NCBI GenBank assembly: GCA_903820745.1
Contig: CAIJIT010000337.1
Span: 1 to 64,000 of the forward strand
Length of the DNA stretch: 64,000 nt
Source of the DNA: an uncultured Burkholderiales bacterium
GTDB lineage: Bacteria > Pseudomonadota > Gammaproteobacteria > Burkholderiales > Burkholderiaceae_C
Reading direction: 5' to 3'
In this document: positions 9,097-17,217 of the stretch, piece after piece
Numbering within the stretch: position 1 is the first letter of the stretch
Layout: every line of letters begins with the position of its first letter
The notes under the pieces: model-generated
Database searches by the model: none
What the model was told of the DNA's origin: nothing
The model's input: the letters and a program-made list of their open reading frames with translations, nothing else
Translations under genes and position numbers: made by a program

Positions 9097-9357
9097 ATGA
9101 GCCATCTCACCCTCCCCGCGTGACAGCAGCGCGTCGCGATCAGCGCCGTTCTGCTGGCCATTTCAGGCGGCACATCGGCGCAAGGCATGACCGCGCCCGC
9201 CCGGCCTGATTTTCCGGCCGGGCCGAATGCAGCATATTCGCCGCCAGAAACACCAATTGGCAGCGGCCCCTTTCCAGCTGTCATGCTGGCCGAACCCACC
9301 GTGCCGAGCCACACCATTTGCCGTCCAAGCCAGCTCGCGGCTCTGCACCCAGCCTGA
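9097..9357 (+). pseudogene. Decayed secreted hydrolase fragment
   Basis: One plus frame reads MSHLTLPA, a TGA at 9121, then an intact signal-peptide-like run (AISAVLLAISGGTSAQG). After it comes a mature N-terminus with GSGPFPAVMLAEPTVPSHT and CRPSQLAALHPA, ended by TGA at 9355. The GSGPFPAVM...P..PSHT.-RP pattern resembles the start of exported alpha/beta-hydrolases related to feruloyl/tannase-like esterases. The catalytic part is missing. I read it as the remnant of a third esterase of this cluster, broken by an early stop and by deletion. The flanks 9001-9096 and 9358-9518 show nothing else I can support. Confidence 0.5.
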
Positions 9358-9518
9358 CTGGCATGTCAGGAAGAAACTGGTCGATTGAGCATTGGCCGGA
9401 TCCAGCCTGACCTGAGGGCCAGCGCGGCCGTCGTCGGACTGCTGATGATCGAATGCCCATGCAAGCCGCTCGGTCCTGCCCGGGGTCGGCCCAGCCGCCG
9501 ACTCTTCGCTGGTCCGTG

Positions 9519-10199
9519 CTAGTCCGGGCGCACCGAACGCAGAATCATCTCGACCACCGCCTTCCTGCGTTCCGCATGCACGGCAGGCGCAGTGAAATTA
9601 CGATCGAAGATGAAGCTGAACGTATGCTGGTTCGACACGTTGTAGAAGGACAGCGCGCTGATTGACATGTGAAGGTCGACCGGATCAAGGTCGGTGCGGA
9701 ATACACCTTCGGCAATTCCCCGCTTGCAAAGCTCGTCCAGCAGCTCGATTGCCGGCCGATTGATGCCCTTCAAATCCGGAATTTTTCGAACATACCCGCC
9801 AAGATGTATGTTCTCGGTCATCACCATCCTGACGAATTCAGGATGCTGAGCGTGGTGGTCGAAAGTAGACTCAATGATCGTCCGCAGCGCATCGAGCGCA
9901 TACAGTTTCCCGAGATGGAATTCGGACTCAATCTGCCGGAAGCGCCGATAGCTCTCCTCCAGTGCGGCAATGTACAAGCCCTCCTTGCCACCGAAGTAGT
10001 AATAGATCATCGACTTGTTGGAGCCGGTTTCGCTGGCGATCTGGTCGATCCGGGCACCGCTCAGCCCGTAACTCGAAAACTCCTGGATGGCCACGTTGAG
10101 AATCTTCGCCCGCGTGCCGTCTTCATCCTTCGCACCGCGCGGTGCCTTGACGGTTTTCGTTGATGCTGCCTTCTTGGTTGTGGTCACTTTCGCATTCAT
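9519..10199 (-). CDS. TetR/AcrR-family transcriptional regulator
   Basis: A 226-residue TetR regulator. A Lys/Ala-rich N-terminal tail of about 28 residues precedes the DNA-binding domain (about 30-76). Its signatures are AIQEFSSYGLSGARIDQIA and the recognition helix region SNKSMIYYYFGGKEGLY. The C-terminal part resembles the TetR_C domains that bind small ligands. The gene faces the esterase arm at the cluster edge. The most likely targets are the two palindromes at 6595 and 6654, where it would repress both divergent operons until a pathway intermediate binds. I saw no matching palindrome directly upstream of its own start, so autoregulation is not evident. Confidence 0.88.
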   Translation of the reverse strand: MNAKVTTTKKAASTKTVKAPRGAKDEDGTRAKILNVAIQEFSSYGLSGARIDQIASETGSNKSMIYYYFGGKEGLYIAALEESYRRFRQIESEFHLGKLYALDALRTIIESTFDHHAQHPEFVRMVMTENIHLGGYVRKIPDLKGINRPAIELLDELCKRGIAEGVFRTDLDPVDLHMSISALSFYNVSNQHTFSFIFDRNFTAPAVHAERRKAVVEMILRSVRPD

Positions 10200-10501
10200 A
10201 CCGATGATCGTACTCTACCGCCCGTGGACAGCAATTGAATCGGGCTTGCCCTGCATAGAACCCGGTCACGCAGGACGCACCCATCGCCAACCGGGCAGCG
10301 CAGTAGCAAGGATTCGCTGATCAGTACAATCGGCATCAGTTTCCCCTGGGCAAATCGAGGACAAAACCCTCACACAACCGGTGCATCATTGCCCGGTTTC
10401 GCTTTTTGCCTGTCCGGTCTCGCATGGTGCGGATCCGGCACTTTCGTGCTGCCAAGATTGGGCAAGATAGTGCATAAGGGGTTGATTTCAAAGGATTTTT
10501 C
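10200..10501. other. Intergenic region between the TetR gene and ychF
   Basis: No gene seen in these 302 bp. TACAAT at 10325-10330 could be a -10 box, which would give ychF a leader of about 165 nt. AAAGGAT just before the ychF ATG is a fair ribosome site. Nothing else stands out. Confidence 0.4.
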
Positions 10502-11596
10502 ATGAGTTTGCAATGCGGTATCGTCGGCCTGCCCAATGTCGGCAAGTCCACGCTTTTCAATGCGCTGACCAAGGCCGGCATCGCGGCGGAGAACTACCCC
10601 TTCTGCACCATCGAACCCAATGTGGGCATCGTCGAGTTGCCTGATCCACGCTTGGCCGAGCTGGCCGTGATCGTCAAGCCCGAGCGGGTGCTGCCCGCCG
10701 TGGTCGAGTTCGTCGACATCGCCGGCCTCGTTGCCGGGGCTTCGAAGGGCGAAGGCCTGGGTAACAAGTTCCTCTCGCATATTCGCGAGACCGACGCGAT
10801 CGTCAATGTCGTGCGCTGCTTTGAAGATTCGAACGTGATCCATGTCAGCGGCCGGGTCGATCCGATCTCCGACATCGAAGTGATCCAGACCGAGCTCTGC
10901 CTGGCTGACCTGAGCACGGTCGAGAAGAGTCTGCACCGCTACAACAAGGTGGCGCGCTCGGGCAATGACAAGGAAGCGATGGCTCTGGTCAAGGTGCTGG
11001 AGAAATGCCAGGAGGCGCTGGACCAGGCCAAGCCGGTGCGCGGCGTCGATTTTTCCAAGGAAGAACTGGTGCTGGTCAAGTCGCTGAGCCTGATCACCGC
11101 CAAGCCGGCGATGTTCGTCGGCAACGTGGCTGAAGACGGCTTCGAGAACAACCCGTTTCTGGAGCGCCTGCGCGAATATGCCGCGGCGCAGAACGCACCG
11201 GTCGTGGCCATCTGCGCCAAGACCGAGGCTGAACTGGCCGACATGGAAGATGAAGTCCGGCTGATGTTCCTGGCCGAAATGGGTCAGACCGAGCCGGGCC
11301 TGAACCGGTTGATCCGCGCCGCGTTCAAGCTGCTGGGCTTGCAGACCTACTTCACCGCCGGCGTGAAGGAAGTGCGCGCCTGGACCATCCCGATCGGCGC
11401 CACCGGCCCGCAAGCCGCGTCAGCGATCCACACCGATTTCGAGCGCGGCTATATCCGCGCGCAGACGATCGCCTACGAGGATTTCATCACCTACAAGGGC
11501 GAGCAAGGCGCCAAGGATGCCGGCAAGATGCGCGCCGAAGGCAAGGATTACATCGTCAAGGATGGCGACGTGCTGCATTTCCTCTTCAACGTCTGA
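10502..11596 (+). CDS. ychF: Redox-regulated ATPase YchF (Obg-family, OLA1-like)
   Basis: This is a full-length 364-residue YchF, a cytosolic P-loop NTPase that binds ribosomes, hydrolyses ATP rather than GTP and responds to redox state. The P-loop is GLPNVGKST (9-17). Cys35 in [10 protein letters not shown] is at the position of the redox-sensitive cysteine of the E. coli protein. Switch II is [17 protein letters not shown], and the NKVA-type base-recognition loop is around residue 200. The C-terminal TGS domain carries VRAWTI and ends in [11 protein letters not shown], which is near invariant. It is convergent with the SdpI-like gene and stands alone as a housekeeping gene. Confidence 0.98.
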   Translation: MSLQCGIVGLPNVGKSTLFNALTKAGIAAENYPFCTIEPNVGIVELPDPRLAELAVIVKPERVLPAVVEFVDIAGLVAGASKGEGLGNKFLSHIRETDAIVNVVRCFEDSNVIHVSGRVDPISDIEVIQTELCLADLSTVEKSLHRYNKVARSGNDKEAMALVKVLEKCQEALDQAKPVRGVDFSKEELVLVKSLSLITAKPAMFVGNVAEDGFENNPFLERLREYAAAQNAPVVAICAKTEAELADMEDEVRLMFLAEMGQTEPGLNRLIRAAFKLLGLQTYFTAGVKEVRAWTIPIGATGPQAASAIHTDFERGYIRAQTIAYEDFITYKGEQGAKDAGKMRAEGKDYIVKDGDVLHFLFNV

Positions 11597-11614
11597 CTCA
11601 GGGTAAACAGCAGC

Positions 11615-12283
11615 TCAGCGCTCACTGGCCTGCTGCCGCTCGCGCCACAACAGGTAGGACTTCAACACAGCCAGCAGACTGACGGCAACGGTCAGCCCGG
11701 CGATCCACAGCCCCTGCCAGGGCTGCAGCGCCGGCACGAAGGCGCCGCTGGTGATGGCCAGCCCTGCCACCACCAACGCACGACCGCCGAAACGATGGGT
11801 CTTGTCCCAGACGCGCTCGTCGGCAATCGTCCATGGCGTGCGGATGCCTACCGTGTAGTTCCAGCGCAGCTTGCCCATCGCGTTGCCGATCGTCATCAGC
11901 AGCAAGCCGACCGCAATCGGCATGACGATGGCCACCGGTGCCGCCAAGCCCAGCGCGCTCGCCAGGATCATCGCGTGCACAGCGAATAGCACCGCGACGG
12001 CGCCGATCCAGACGGTGGCGTAGGCTGTCGCCGAGCGCAGCAGATTGGCCCCCAGTGGATCGACCACAGGCAGCTTCAGCATCAGCAGCCAGACAAAGGC
12101 CGCAAGGCCAGGCGCCAGTAGCAGCCCGACCGCCGCCGGGGCCCAACCGTCAGCCGCTCCGCTGGCATTGAAATGAATCGGGACCTGCGCGTCGGCAGGC
12201 AGCAGCGCCAGCGTCCATAACGAGGCGCCAAGCATCAGCACGACCAGGGTCGCCGAAGTCCATGCAGCACGGGAATTGAACAT
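11615..12283 (-). CDS. SdpI-family membrane protein (DUF1648 plus SdpI domain)
   Basis: A 222-residue multi-pass membrane protein. An N-terminal DUF1648 helix region holds PIHFNASGAADGWAP, the typical 'P.H.n..G..dgw' motif. A C-terminal SdpI domain ends with the TWIADE-like segment WTIADERVWDKTH and two further helices. In Bacillus, SdpI is the immunity protein against the SdpC toxin and also signals to its repressor SdpR. No toxin gene is visible here, so the role is open. The start at 12283 is set by AAGGAG inside the end of the upstream ArsR gene, whose stop lies one base away; the two genes are translationally coupled. Confidence 0.85.
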   Translation of the reverse strand: MFNSRAAWTSATLVVLMLGASLWTLALLPADAQVPIHFNASGAADGWAPAAVGLLLAPGLAAFVWLLMLKLPVVDPLGANLLRSATAYATVWIGAVAVLFAVHAMILASALGLAAPVAIVMPIAVGLLLMTIGNAMGKLRWNYTVGIRTPWTIADERVWDKTHRFGGRALVVAGLAITSGAFVPALQPWQGLWIAGLTVAVSLLAVLKSYLLWRERQQASER

Positions 12284-12284
12284 T

Positions 12285-12581
12285 TCATGTCTCCTTGGGT
12301 TGGGTGGCACGGCCTGGCGCCTTGCCGATGCCGAAGACATCGGCAAAACCGAGCAGCGCTTCTTCAAGCACCGAGACGTTGAGCCGGTAGGTGATGGTGG
12401 CGCCGCTCTTCTCGGCCAGCACAAGATCCGCTTCGCGCAAAATAGCGAAATGGCCCGACAGCGTCGGCTTGGACAACTCGAAATGCACGGCTAGCTCGCC
12501 AGCCGTCATCTCCCGCTCGCGCAGCAGCTGAAGAATCCGCCTGCGGCCGGGGTCCGCCAAAGCCTTGAAGATTTTGTCCAT
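12285..12581 (-). CDS. ArsR/SdpR-family autorepressor
   Basis: A 98-residue winged-helix repressor. The domain MDKIFKALADPGRRRILQLL with helix-turn-helix ELAVHFELSKPTLSGHFAIL is typical of the SdpR subgroup of ArsR proteins. It has no obvious metal-binding cysteines. The pairing with an SdpI-like membrane protein repeats the Bacillus sdpRI operon architecture, in which the membrane protein can sequester the repressor. A perfect GTATTT/AAATAC inverted repeat lies 6 to 21 bp before its start codon, as expected for autorepression. Confidence 0.88.
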   Translation of the reverse strand: MDKIFKALADPGRRRILQLLREREMTAGELAVHFELSKPTLSGHFAILREADLVLAEKSGATITYRLNVSVLEEALLGFADVFGIGKAPGRATQPKET

Positions 12582-12586
12582 ATTCG

Positions 12587-12602
12587 GTATTTTGGCAAAT
12601 AC
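12587..12602. promoter_or_regulatory. Operator-like inverted repeat of the sdpRI-like pair
   Basis: GTATTT-TGGC-AAATAC is a perfect inverted repeat immediately upstream of the repressor ATG, flanked by AT-rich sequence. It likely overlaps the promoter or ribosome site, so repressor binding would silence both genes. Confidence 0.55.
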
Positions 12603-12866
12603 AAAATAACGTCAAGCAATGCGGCGTTCTCGCCCTCACTGGGTCGAAAACTGCATATTTCACGGGCCCGGAGCAAGCCGCATGACGGGCGCTACAGGAC
12701 TTGATACTGCCGCCCTCGAATACCACTATTGGATACCATAAAGCCATGTGAACGCTGGTCAGGATCCGCCTTTATTTGACGGTGAAGTGTCGTTTTTGGC
12801 AAGTTTGCTTGGCAACTGCCATCGGCCATCCGAAGTGGACAATCGTCGATGAAGAGGAGGCTCCGT

Positions 12867-13049
12867 ATGGAATCGGTCGGCCGCATTTTTCTGTCTGCCC
12901 GGTGTCGCGAGCGCACCGTGCTCTGCAGCCGGTGTGACCGAGGCCAGACTTATCGGGAGGGTGGATGCACAGCACGTATGTGGCTGATGAGCGAAAAGAG
13001 CAATGAGCCCCTGTTTATTTCCACTGGCACCGGCACCGACGGGCAATAG
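12867..13049 (+). pseudogene. Fragment of the CDRGQ zinc-ribbon ORF associated with mobile elements
   Basis: A 60-codon frame starts at ATG 12867 behind a strong AGGAGG. Residues 8-28 read FLSARCRERTVLCSRCDRGQ. This matches the small Cys-rich ORF often found next to transposases and integrases in Burkholderiales (pattern C..C....C..CDRGQ.YC). After DRGQTYREGGC the usual Arg-rich tail is missing, so it is a remnant. It lies just downstream of the 3' end of tRNA-Asn, a common integration point. The remainder of the gap 12603-13091 shows no other gene; near 13056 there is a short TGGCACCAG repeat of unknown meaning. Confidence 0.45.
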
Positions 13050-13091
13050 GTCAAAAACTGGCACCAGACTGGCACCAGCACTTCACCCAAG

Positions 13092-13127
13092 AAAAAAGCA
13101 CCCAGTACCTTTCGGCGCTAAGTGCTT
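13092..13127 (-). terminator. Rho-independent terminator after tRNA-Asn
   Basis: On the minus strand a 14-bp stem (AAGCAC...GTGCTT outer part, one mismatch) closes a GAAA tetraloop and is followed by TTTTTTC. It lies about 20 nt beyond the tRNA 3' end. Confidence 0.8.
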
Positions 13128-13146
13128 GATCTACTTACGTTTTCTG

Positions 13147-13222
13147 TGGCTCCTCGACCTGGGCTCGAACCAGGGACCTACGGATTAACAGTCCGGCGCT
13201 CTACCAACTGAGCTATCGAGGA
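13147..13222 (-). tRNA. tRNA-Asn (anticodon GUU), CCA encoded
   Basis: A cloverleaf is readable on the minus strand. The acceptor arms are TCCTCGA/TCGAGGA with discriminator G and an encoded CCA. The D arm is AGCTCAGTTGGTAGAGC. The anticodon stem and loop has GTT at 13089+100 (plus-strand AAC at 13187-13189). The T arm is TGGTTCGAGCCCA. A clear terminator follows. The 3' end faces the mobile-element remnant at 12867-13049. Confidence 0.97.
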
Positions 13223-13257
13223 ACAGAGCCTATCAGTATAGCTATTTTTAGACGCGT

Positions 13258-15381
13258 TTACAAGGCGACTTCCAAACTCACTCTGAAAGTACGCGGTGCC
13301 AGCGGATAGAGGTAGGCATGGCTGTATTGGTAAGGCGACTCCTTCCAGGCGCGACGGTCGGCCAGGTTGTCGACGCCGACGCGCCATACCAACAGCTGTT
13401 TGCCCCAGGCCTGCTCAAGCCTGGCGCCTGCGTCCAGGCGGGTCCAGCCAGGCAGGCTGATGCTGCTGTCATTGGGCAGCACGGCGCGCTTGCCCTCATA
13501 GGCCAGTCCGGCCTGCAATTGCAGCCCTTGCACAGCGTAAATATTCTGCCGGACCGTGGCCTTCAAAATCGTTTCGGGGACGTTCACCGGCTTCATTCCG
13601 TTCAAGGTCGGATCCCGGCTGTTCTGAAGTCGCGCCTGCAGAAGCATCGCGCTGGCCAGCAGGCCACCGCCGGACCATTTGAGGTCAGTCTGAGCTTCGA
13701 TGCCGCGATGCTTGGCCTGCCCGTCGGCGGTGATTGCGCCGTCGATGGCGCGCCATTGAGGTTGCTTGACCTCGAACCAGTTGATCGACCAATCAAGCAG
13801 CTTGCTGCCCGCCTTGATGCCGAGCTCGAACTGCTCACTGATCAATGCTGGCAAGGCCTGTCCGGCGTTCTTGTACAAGTCGGGCCGGTTCGGCGTGACC
13901 TGCGATTCGACGCCCTGCCCCCAGCTCGCGTAAAGCATATGCTGGCTGCTCAGTGCATAGCTCACACCCAGCCATGGGGTTGTGAATTGCTGACCATAGC
14001 CGATCGCTTCTTGCCCGCTGGTAGTGATGCTTGCCCGCCGCAGATGGCTGTTGCGCAGCCCGGCCCAGGCCTGCCATTGCGCGTCGATCTGGATCGAGTC
14101 GCGCAGATAGAACTCGCTGCTGTGCTCGCTGCGCTCGGTGTTGTCTGCCGTCAGGCTGGGGTCGGCAATGGTCAGCAACTTGCCGCTGATATTGCCGGTG
14201 CCGGCCCAGTTGTAGGCCTGGCGCTGAAAGCGGCTGTTGAAGCGCGTCAGCAGCAGTCCAGCATTCAACTGATGGCGCAGCCCACCGGTGCTGAAGTTGC
14301 CGTTCAGTGAAAGGTCGAGCGCCTCGCTATTGCGGCGTTCGTTTTCGCTACGGAAGTCCCACATGTCGAAGTTGCCGTTCGGGCAATAGCGATCGGCGTA
14401 GTAGCTGCCGTCGGCAGCACTGCAGCCGTAGGGATAGGCCAGCCTGTCGTCAGTTTTAAGCCGCTGCAACCCCAGATGAATCTGCGCCTGCCAGTCAGCG
14501 TTGAGGCGCTGCTGCACGCGCAGCGAGGCATGCTGGTTGTCGAATACCACCGGCTGGCTCCAGGGCTGATTGTTCAGATTGATCGTCGGATCGATCGATC
14601 TGGCATCGGGCAGCTTGTTGCCGAGCAGGCTGAAGCCGGGTTGGCTCGGTTGACTCTGGCGATTCAGCTCGAACTCGGCCTCGATCAAGGTGTCCGGCGA
14701 AAGCTTCCAATCGCCGGCTACAGCCAGCAAGCTGCGGCTGCCCTTGGCGTCCTGCAGCAAGGGGTCGAGTCGGGCCCCTGAGGCATTGATGCGCAGGCCG
14801 AAGGCATCGGCCGGGCCGAAGCGTTGGCTCCAGTCGACGGCGGCTTCCAGCGTGCCGGCTTCGCTGTAGGCCAGGCTCAAGGTGGTCAGATTGACCGTCG
14901 GGCGCTTGACGACCAGATTGACCAAGCCGCCGGGAGAGCTGACGCCAGCCTGGATGCCGCTGGTGCCTTTGAGCACTTCGATCGCTGACTTGTTGCCCAG
15001 CGCCAAGGCGGTCTCGGCATTGATCGGCAAGCCGTCACGGCGGTAGTTGAAGCGGTTGTCGAGATCGAAGCCGCGGATCTTCAGGTAAGAGACATAGCCC
15101 TGCGAGTTGTAGGCGTCGCTGATACTGGCGTCGAGGCTGGTGATGCCAGACAACGCATTGATGCCAGCGTCGAGCAGGCGTTCGCTGCCCAGCACATCGG
15201 CCTGCAGCGGCAACTTGGCGATCGGCGTGTTGCCGAAACCGCCGACCAGCACCGGCGCATCAGCCGAGCGGCCGCTGACCGAGACCATCGGCAGCGCTTG
15301 TGCCAGGGCGAGATTGCTGCAAAGGAGGCTGGCCGCTACGGCCAGCAAGGACTTGTTGTGATTTGCCATCGTGGATTTCAT
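13258..15381 (-). CDS. TonB-dependent receptor under TPP riboswitch control (putative thiamine/precursor receptor)
   Basis: A 707-residue receptor of the 'siderophore receptor' sequence class. It has a signal peptide ending ALAQA, and a plug containing LKIRGFDLDNRFNYRRDGLP and EVLKGTSGIQAGVSSPGGLVN. A 22-strand-type barrel follows, ending FRVSLEVAL, so without a terminal Phe. The name siderophore receptor would be misleading, because the 5' leader is a TPP riboswitch. The expected cargo is thiamine, a thiamine phosphate or a precursor such as HMP. ATG 15381 is preferred; ATG 15369 and GTG 15402 are alternatives. There is no inner-membrane partner beside it, and tRNA-Asn follows downstream. 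Confidence 0.88.
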   Translation of the reverse strand: MKSTMANHNKSLLAVAASLLCSNLALAQALPMVSVSGRSADAPVLVGGFGNTPIAKLPLQADVLGSERLLDAGINALSGITSLDASISDAYNSQGYVSYLKIRGFDLDNRFNYRRDGLPINAETALALGNKSAIEVLKGTSGIQAGVSSPGGLVNLVVKRPTVNLTTLSLAYSEAGTLEAAVDWSQRFGPADAFGLRINASGARLDPLLQDAKGSRSLLAVAGDWKLSPDTLIEAEFELNRQSQPSQPGFSLLGNKLPDARSIDPTINLNNQPWSQPVVFDNQHASLRVQQRLNADWQAQIHLGLQRLKTDDRLAYPYGCSAADGSYYADRYCPNGNFDMWDFRSENERRNSEALDLSLNGNFSTGGLRHQLNAGLLLTRFNSRFQRQAYNWAGTGNISGKLLTIADPSLTADNTERSEHSSEFYLRDSIQIDAQWQAWAGLRNSHLRRASITTSGQEAIGYGQQFTTPWLGVSYALSSQHMLYASWGQGVESQVTPNRPDLYKNAGQALPALISEQFELGIKAGSKLLDWSINWFEVKQPQWRAIDGAITADGQAKHRGIEAQTDLKWSGGGLLASAMLLQARLQNSRDPTLNGMKPVNVPETILKATVRQNIYAVQGLQLQAGLAYEGKRAVLPNDSSISLPGWTRLDAGARLEQAWGKQLLVWRVGVDNLADRRAWKESPYQYSHAYLYPLAPRTFRVSLEVAL

Positions 15382-15443
15382 GCGATGGCAGGTCGGCGTC
15401 ACAAGGCCCTGACGTCACGAGAAGGATGGATCGACGTGGGCTG

Positions 15444-15576
15444 ATGCTGGCTTCCCTGCGCGAGGATTAACTCAGTCCCTTGCGGGACTCTGGGGTATTG
15501 ATGTCAACACCCCAGACAGGTTCAAAGGGACTTTCTCAGCCGGTTCGTCTTGAACCAGCACCCCTAGCGATTGCCG
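15444..15576 (-). promoter_or_regulatory. TPP riboswitch (THI element)
   Basis: On the minus strand the THI-box blocks appear in order: CTAGGGGTGCT, then GGCTGAGA, then CCCTTTGAACCTG, then GTTAATCC and CGCAGGGAAG. Between CCTG and GTTAATCC lies a variable stem-loop region (TGGGGTGTTGACATCAATACCCCA hairpin and GTCCCGCAAGGGAC hairpin), as is allowed in the P3/P3a arm. The end pairs with the beginning through GCT-AGC bases to form P1. About 65 nt separate the aptamer from the receptor start. I see no strong intrinsic terminator there, so translational control is likely. Confidence 0.93.
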
Positions 15577-15620
15577 GACAAAACCAAACCTGTCCGGCGT
15601 TGCCAATTGTAAGCGCCGAC

Positions 15621-15648
15621 AAAAAAGCCCGCACAAGGCGGGCTTTTT
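15621..15648 (-). terminator. Rho-independent terminator downstream of the ferredoxin reductase gene
   Basis: AAAAAGCCCGC-loop-GCGGGCTTTTT is a perfect 11-bp inverted repeat of terminator type. It could work in both directions, but it sits directly after the minus-strand reductase gene and before the riboswitch promoter region. Confidence 0.85.
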
Positions 15649-15666
15649 GCGGGACCTTCGACCCAC

Positions 15667-16779
15667 TCAGTCGAAGACCGGCGACTCGACGCCCAACACC
15701 TTGTGCAACTTGGGGCTGGTGGTGGTGTACTGCAGGTGAATGCGCTTGTCCGGAAAGATGATCGGCGCCGCGCCAAAAGCAGCCAGGGCGGCTTCATGAA
15801 AGCCCGACAGAATCAGCTTCTTCTTGCCCGGATAGATGTTGACATCGCCAACCGCGAAGATTCCCGGCACATTGGTCTGGAACTTTTCGGTATCGACGAC
15901 GATCTGCTTGCGCTCCAGCGCCAGACCCCATTCAGCGATCGGGCCGAGCTTGGGCGACAGACCAAAGAACACCAGCACCTGATCGCAAGGCACGACCCGC
16001 GTGATGCCGTCACCGCCGGTGACTTTCACCGCATTGAGTGCACCTTCGGCTTCAACAATGTCGGTCACCTGGCCCACCAGGAATTGCATTTCATAAGCGT
16101 CGCACAGCGCGCGCATCTTGGCTACCGAGGCAGGCGCGGCCTTGAAACCATCGCGACGGTGCAGCAGGATCACGCTCTCGGCCTTGTTGCTGGTGCCGTC
16201 AGCATTGCCGGCGCAGAAGTTCAGGGCCCAGTCGAGTGCCGAGTCACCGCCACCGACGATCAGCAGGTTCTTGCCGGCAAACTGCTCGGGGTTGCGAACG
16301 CGGTAATGCAACTGGGTGCCGTCGTATTTCTCGATTCCGTCGACCTTCAGGGTGCGCGGCTGAAAGCTGCCGACGCCGCCGGCGATGAAGATCGTCTTGG
16401 TCAGGAACTGCGTGCCCTTGGCAGTTTCGACGAAGAACCGGCCGTCTTCCTGCTTCTCAACCGTCACCACTTCCTGGCCCAGATGAAAGGTCGCACCGAA
16501 GGGCTCGATCTGCTTGAGCAGGCTGTCGGTCAACTGCTGGCCGGTGCACATCGGCACGGCAGGAATGTCGTAAATCGGCTTGTCGGGGTAGAGCTCGACG
16601 CATTGCCCGCCCGGATAGGCCAGCGAGTCGATCACATGGGCCTTGATTTCCAGCAAACCGAGCTCGAACACCTGGAACAGGCCGACCGGGCCTGCACCAA
16701 CGATGACTGCGTCCGTTTCTATCAACCCAGCCTGTTCAGCGGCTGTCGTGGGCGTCTGTGCGTTCAATTGAGATTCCAT
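15667..16779 (-). CDS. Ferredoxin-NADP reductase, thioredoxin-reductase-like type
   Basis: A 370-residue FAD/NAD(P) oxidoreductase of the TrxB-like ferredoxin-NADP reductase type (YumC family). It lacks the CxxC redox pair of true thioredoxin reductases. The FAD-binding motif is [17 protein letters not shown], the NADP-binding motif [15 protein letters not shown], and the second FAD motif [12 protein letters not shown]. The protein has a C-terminal extension ([13 protein letters not shown]) usual for the proteobacterial members. It follows fdxA by 31 bp on the same strand. Reductase and ferredoxin would pass electrons from NADPH, plausibly to the neighbouring ferredoxin-type sulfite reductase, which has no CysJ partner here. 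Confidence 0.93.
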   Translation of the reverse strand: MESQLNAQTPTTAAEQAGLIETDAVIVGAGPVGLFQVFELGLLEIKAHVIDSLAYPGGQCVELYPDKPIYDIPAVPMCTGQQLTDSLLKQIEPFGATFHLGQEVVTVEKQEDGRFFVETAKGTQFLTKTIFIAGGVGSFQPRTLKVDGIEKYDGTQLHYRVRNPEQFAGKNLLIVGGGDSALDWALNFCAGNADGTSNKAESVILLHRRDGFKAAPASVAKMRALCDAYEMQFLVGQVTDIVEAEGALNAVKVTGGDGITRVVPCDQVLVFFGLSPKLGPIAEWGLALERKQIVVDTEKFQTNVPGIFAVGDVNIYPGKKKLILSGFHEAALAAFGAAPIIFPDKRIHLQYTTTSPKLHKVLGVESPVFD

Positions 16780-16810
16780 TCTTGGGGCGCGGCGCTGGGC
16801 CGGGCAGATT

Positions 16811-17134
16811 TCAGCGGATCAGTTCGGGCAGCTTGCCGGTGCGGTCTTTCCAGTCATCGGAGTCTGGCAGCGGCGCATGGCGCTTGGTGATGCTGGGCCA
16901 TTTCTTGGCCAGATCGGCGTTCAGTTTGATCATGTGCTGCATATCGCCGGGCACATCTTCCTCAGGAACGATCGCGTTGACCGGGCATTCAGGAATGCAC
17001 ACTGCACAGTCGATGCACTCATCGGGGTCGATGGTCAGGAAGTTCTGGCCTTCGCGGAAACAATCAACCGGGCAGACATCGACGCAGTCGGTGTACTTGC
17101 AGCGGATGCATGATTCGAGGACGACATGGGTCAT
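16811..17134 (-). CDS. fdxA: 7Fe-8S ferredoxin FdxA
   Basis: A 107-residue seven-iron ferredoxin. Cysteines 9, 12, 17, 21, 25, 40, 43, 46 and 50 form the [3Fe-4S] and [4Fe-4S] ligand pattern ([18 protein letters not shown] and [12 protein letters not shown]). The C-terminal tail, with [20 protein letters not shown], is the usual FdxA extension. It is a soluble electron carrier. It lies 83 bp after cobA, with a weak hairpin between, and 31 bp before the reductase gene. Confidence 0.96.
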   Translation of the reverse strand: MTHVVLESCIRCKYTDCVDVCPVDCFREGQNFLTIDPDECIDCAVCIPECPVNAIVPEEDVPGDMQHMIKLNADLAKKWPSITKRHAPLPDSDDWKDRTGKLPELIR

Positions 17135-17172
17135 GGGGCAAACTCGTGGATGGGGTCACAAAAAGGCAAAGA

Positions 17173-17198
17173 TGCCGGCAGCTATTCACGAGCCGGCA
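17173..17198 (-). terminator. Weak terminator-like hairpin between cobA and fdxA
   Basis: TGCCGGC-loop-GCCGGCA on the minus strand is followed by TCTTTGCCTTTTT. The uridine run is interrupted, so termination may be partial. A perfect CGGTTAACCG palindrome lies at 17202-17211. Confidence 0.4.
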
Positions 17199-17217
17199 AA
17201 ACGGTTAACCGCGGATT

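Noticed and set aside
13050-13146. An attachment-site duplication of the tRNA-Asn 3' end
   Set aside because: No copy of the tRNA 3' segment was seen at lower coordinates. The hairpin there is a normal terminator.
13258-15381. Calling this receptor a siderophore receptor
   Set aside because: The sequence class suggests it, but the TPP riboswitch in the leader argues for thiamine-related cargo.
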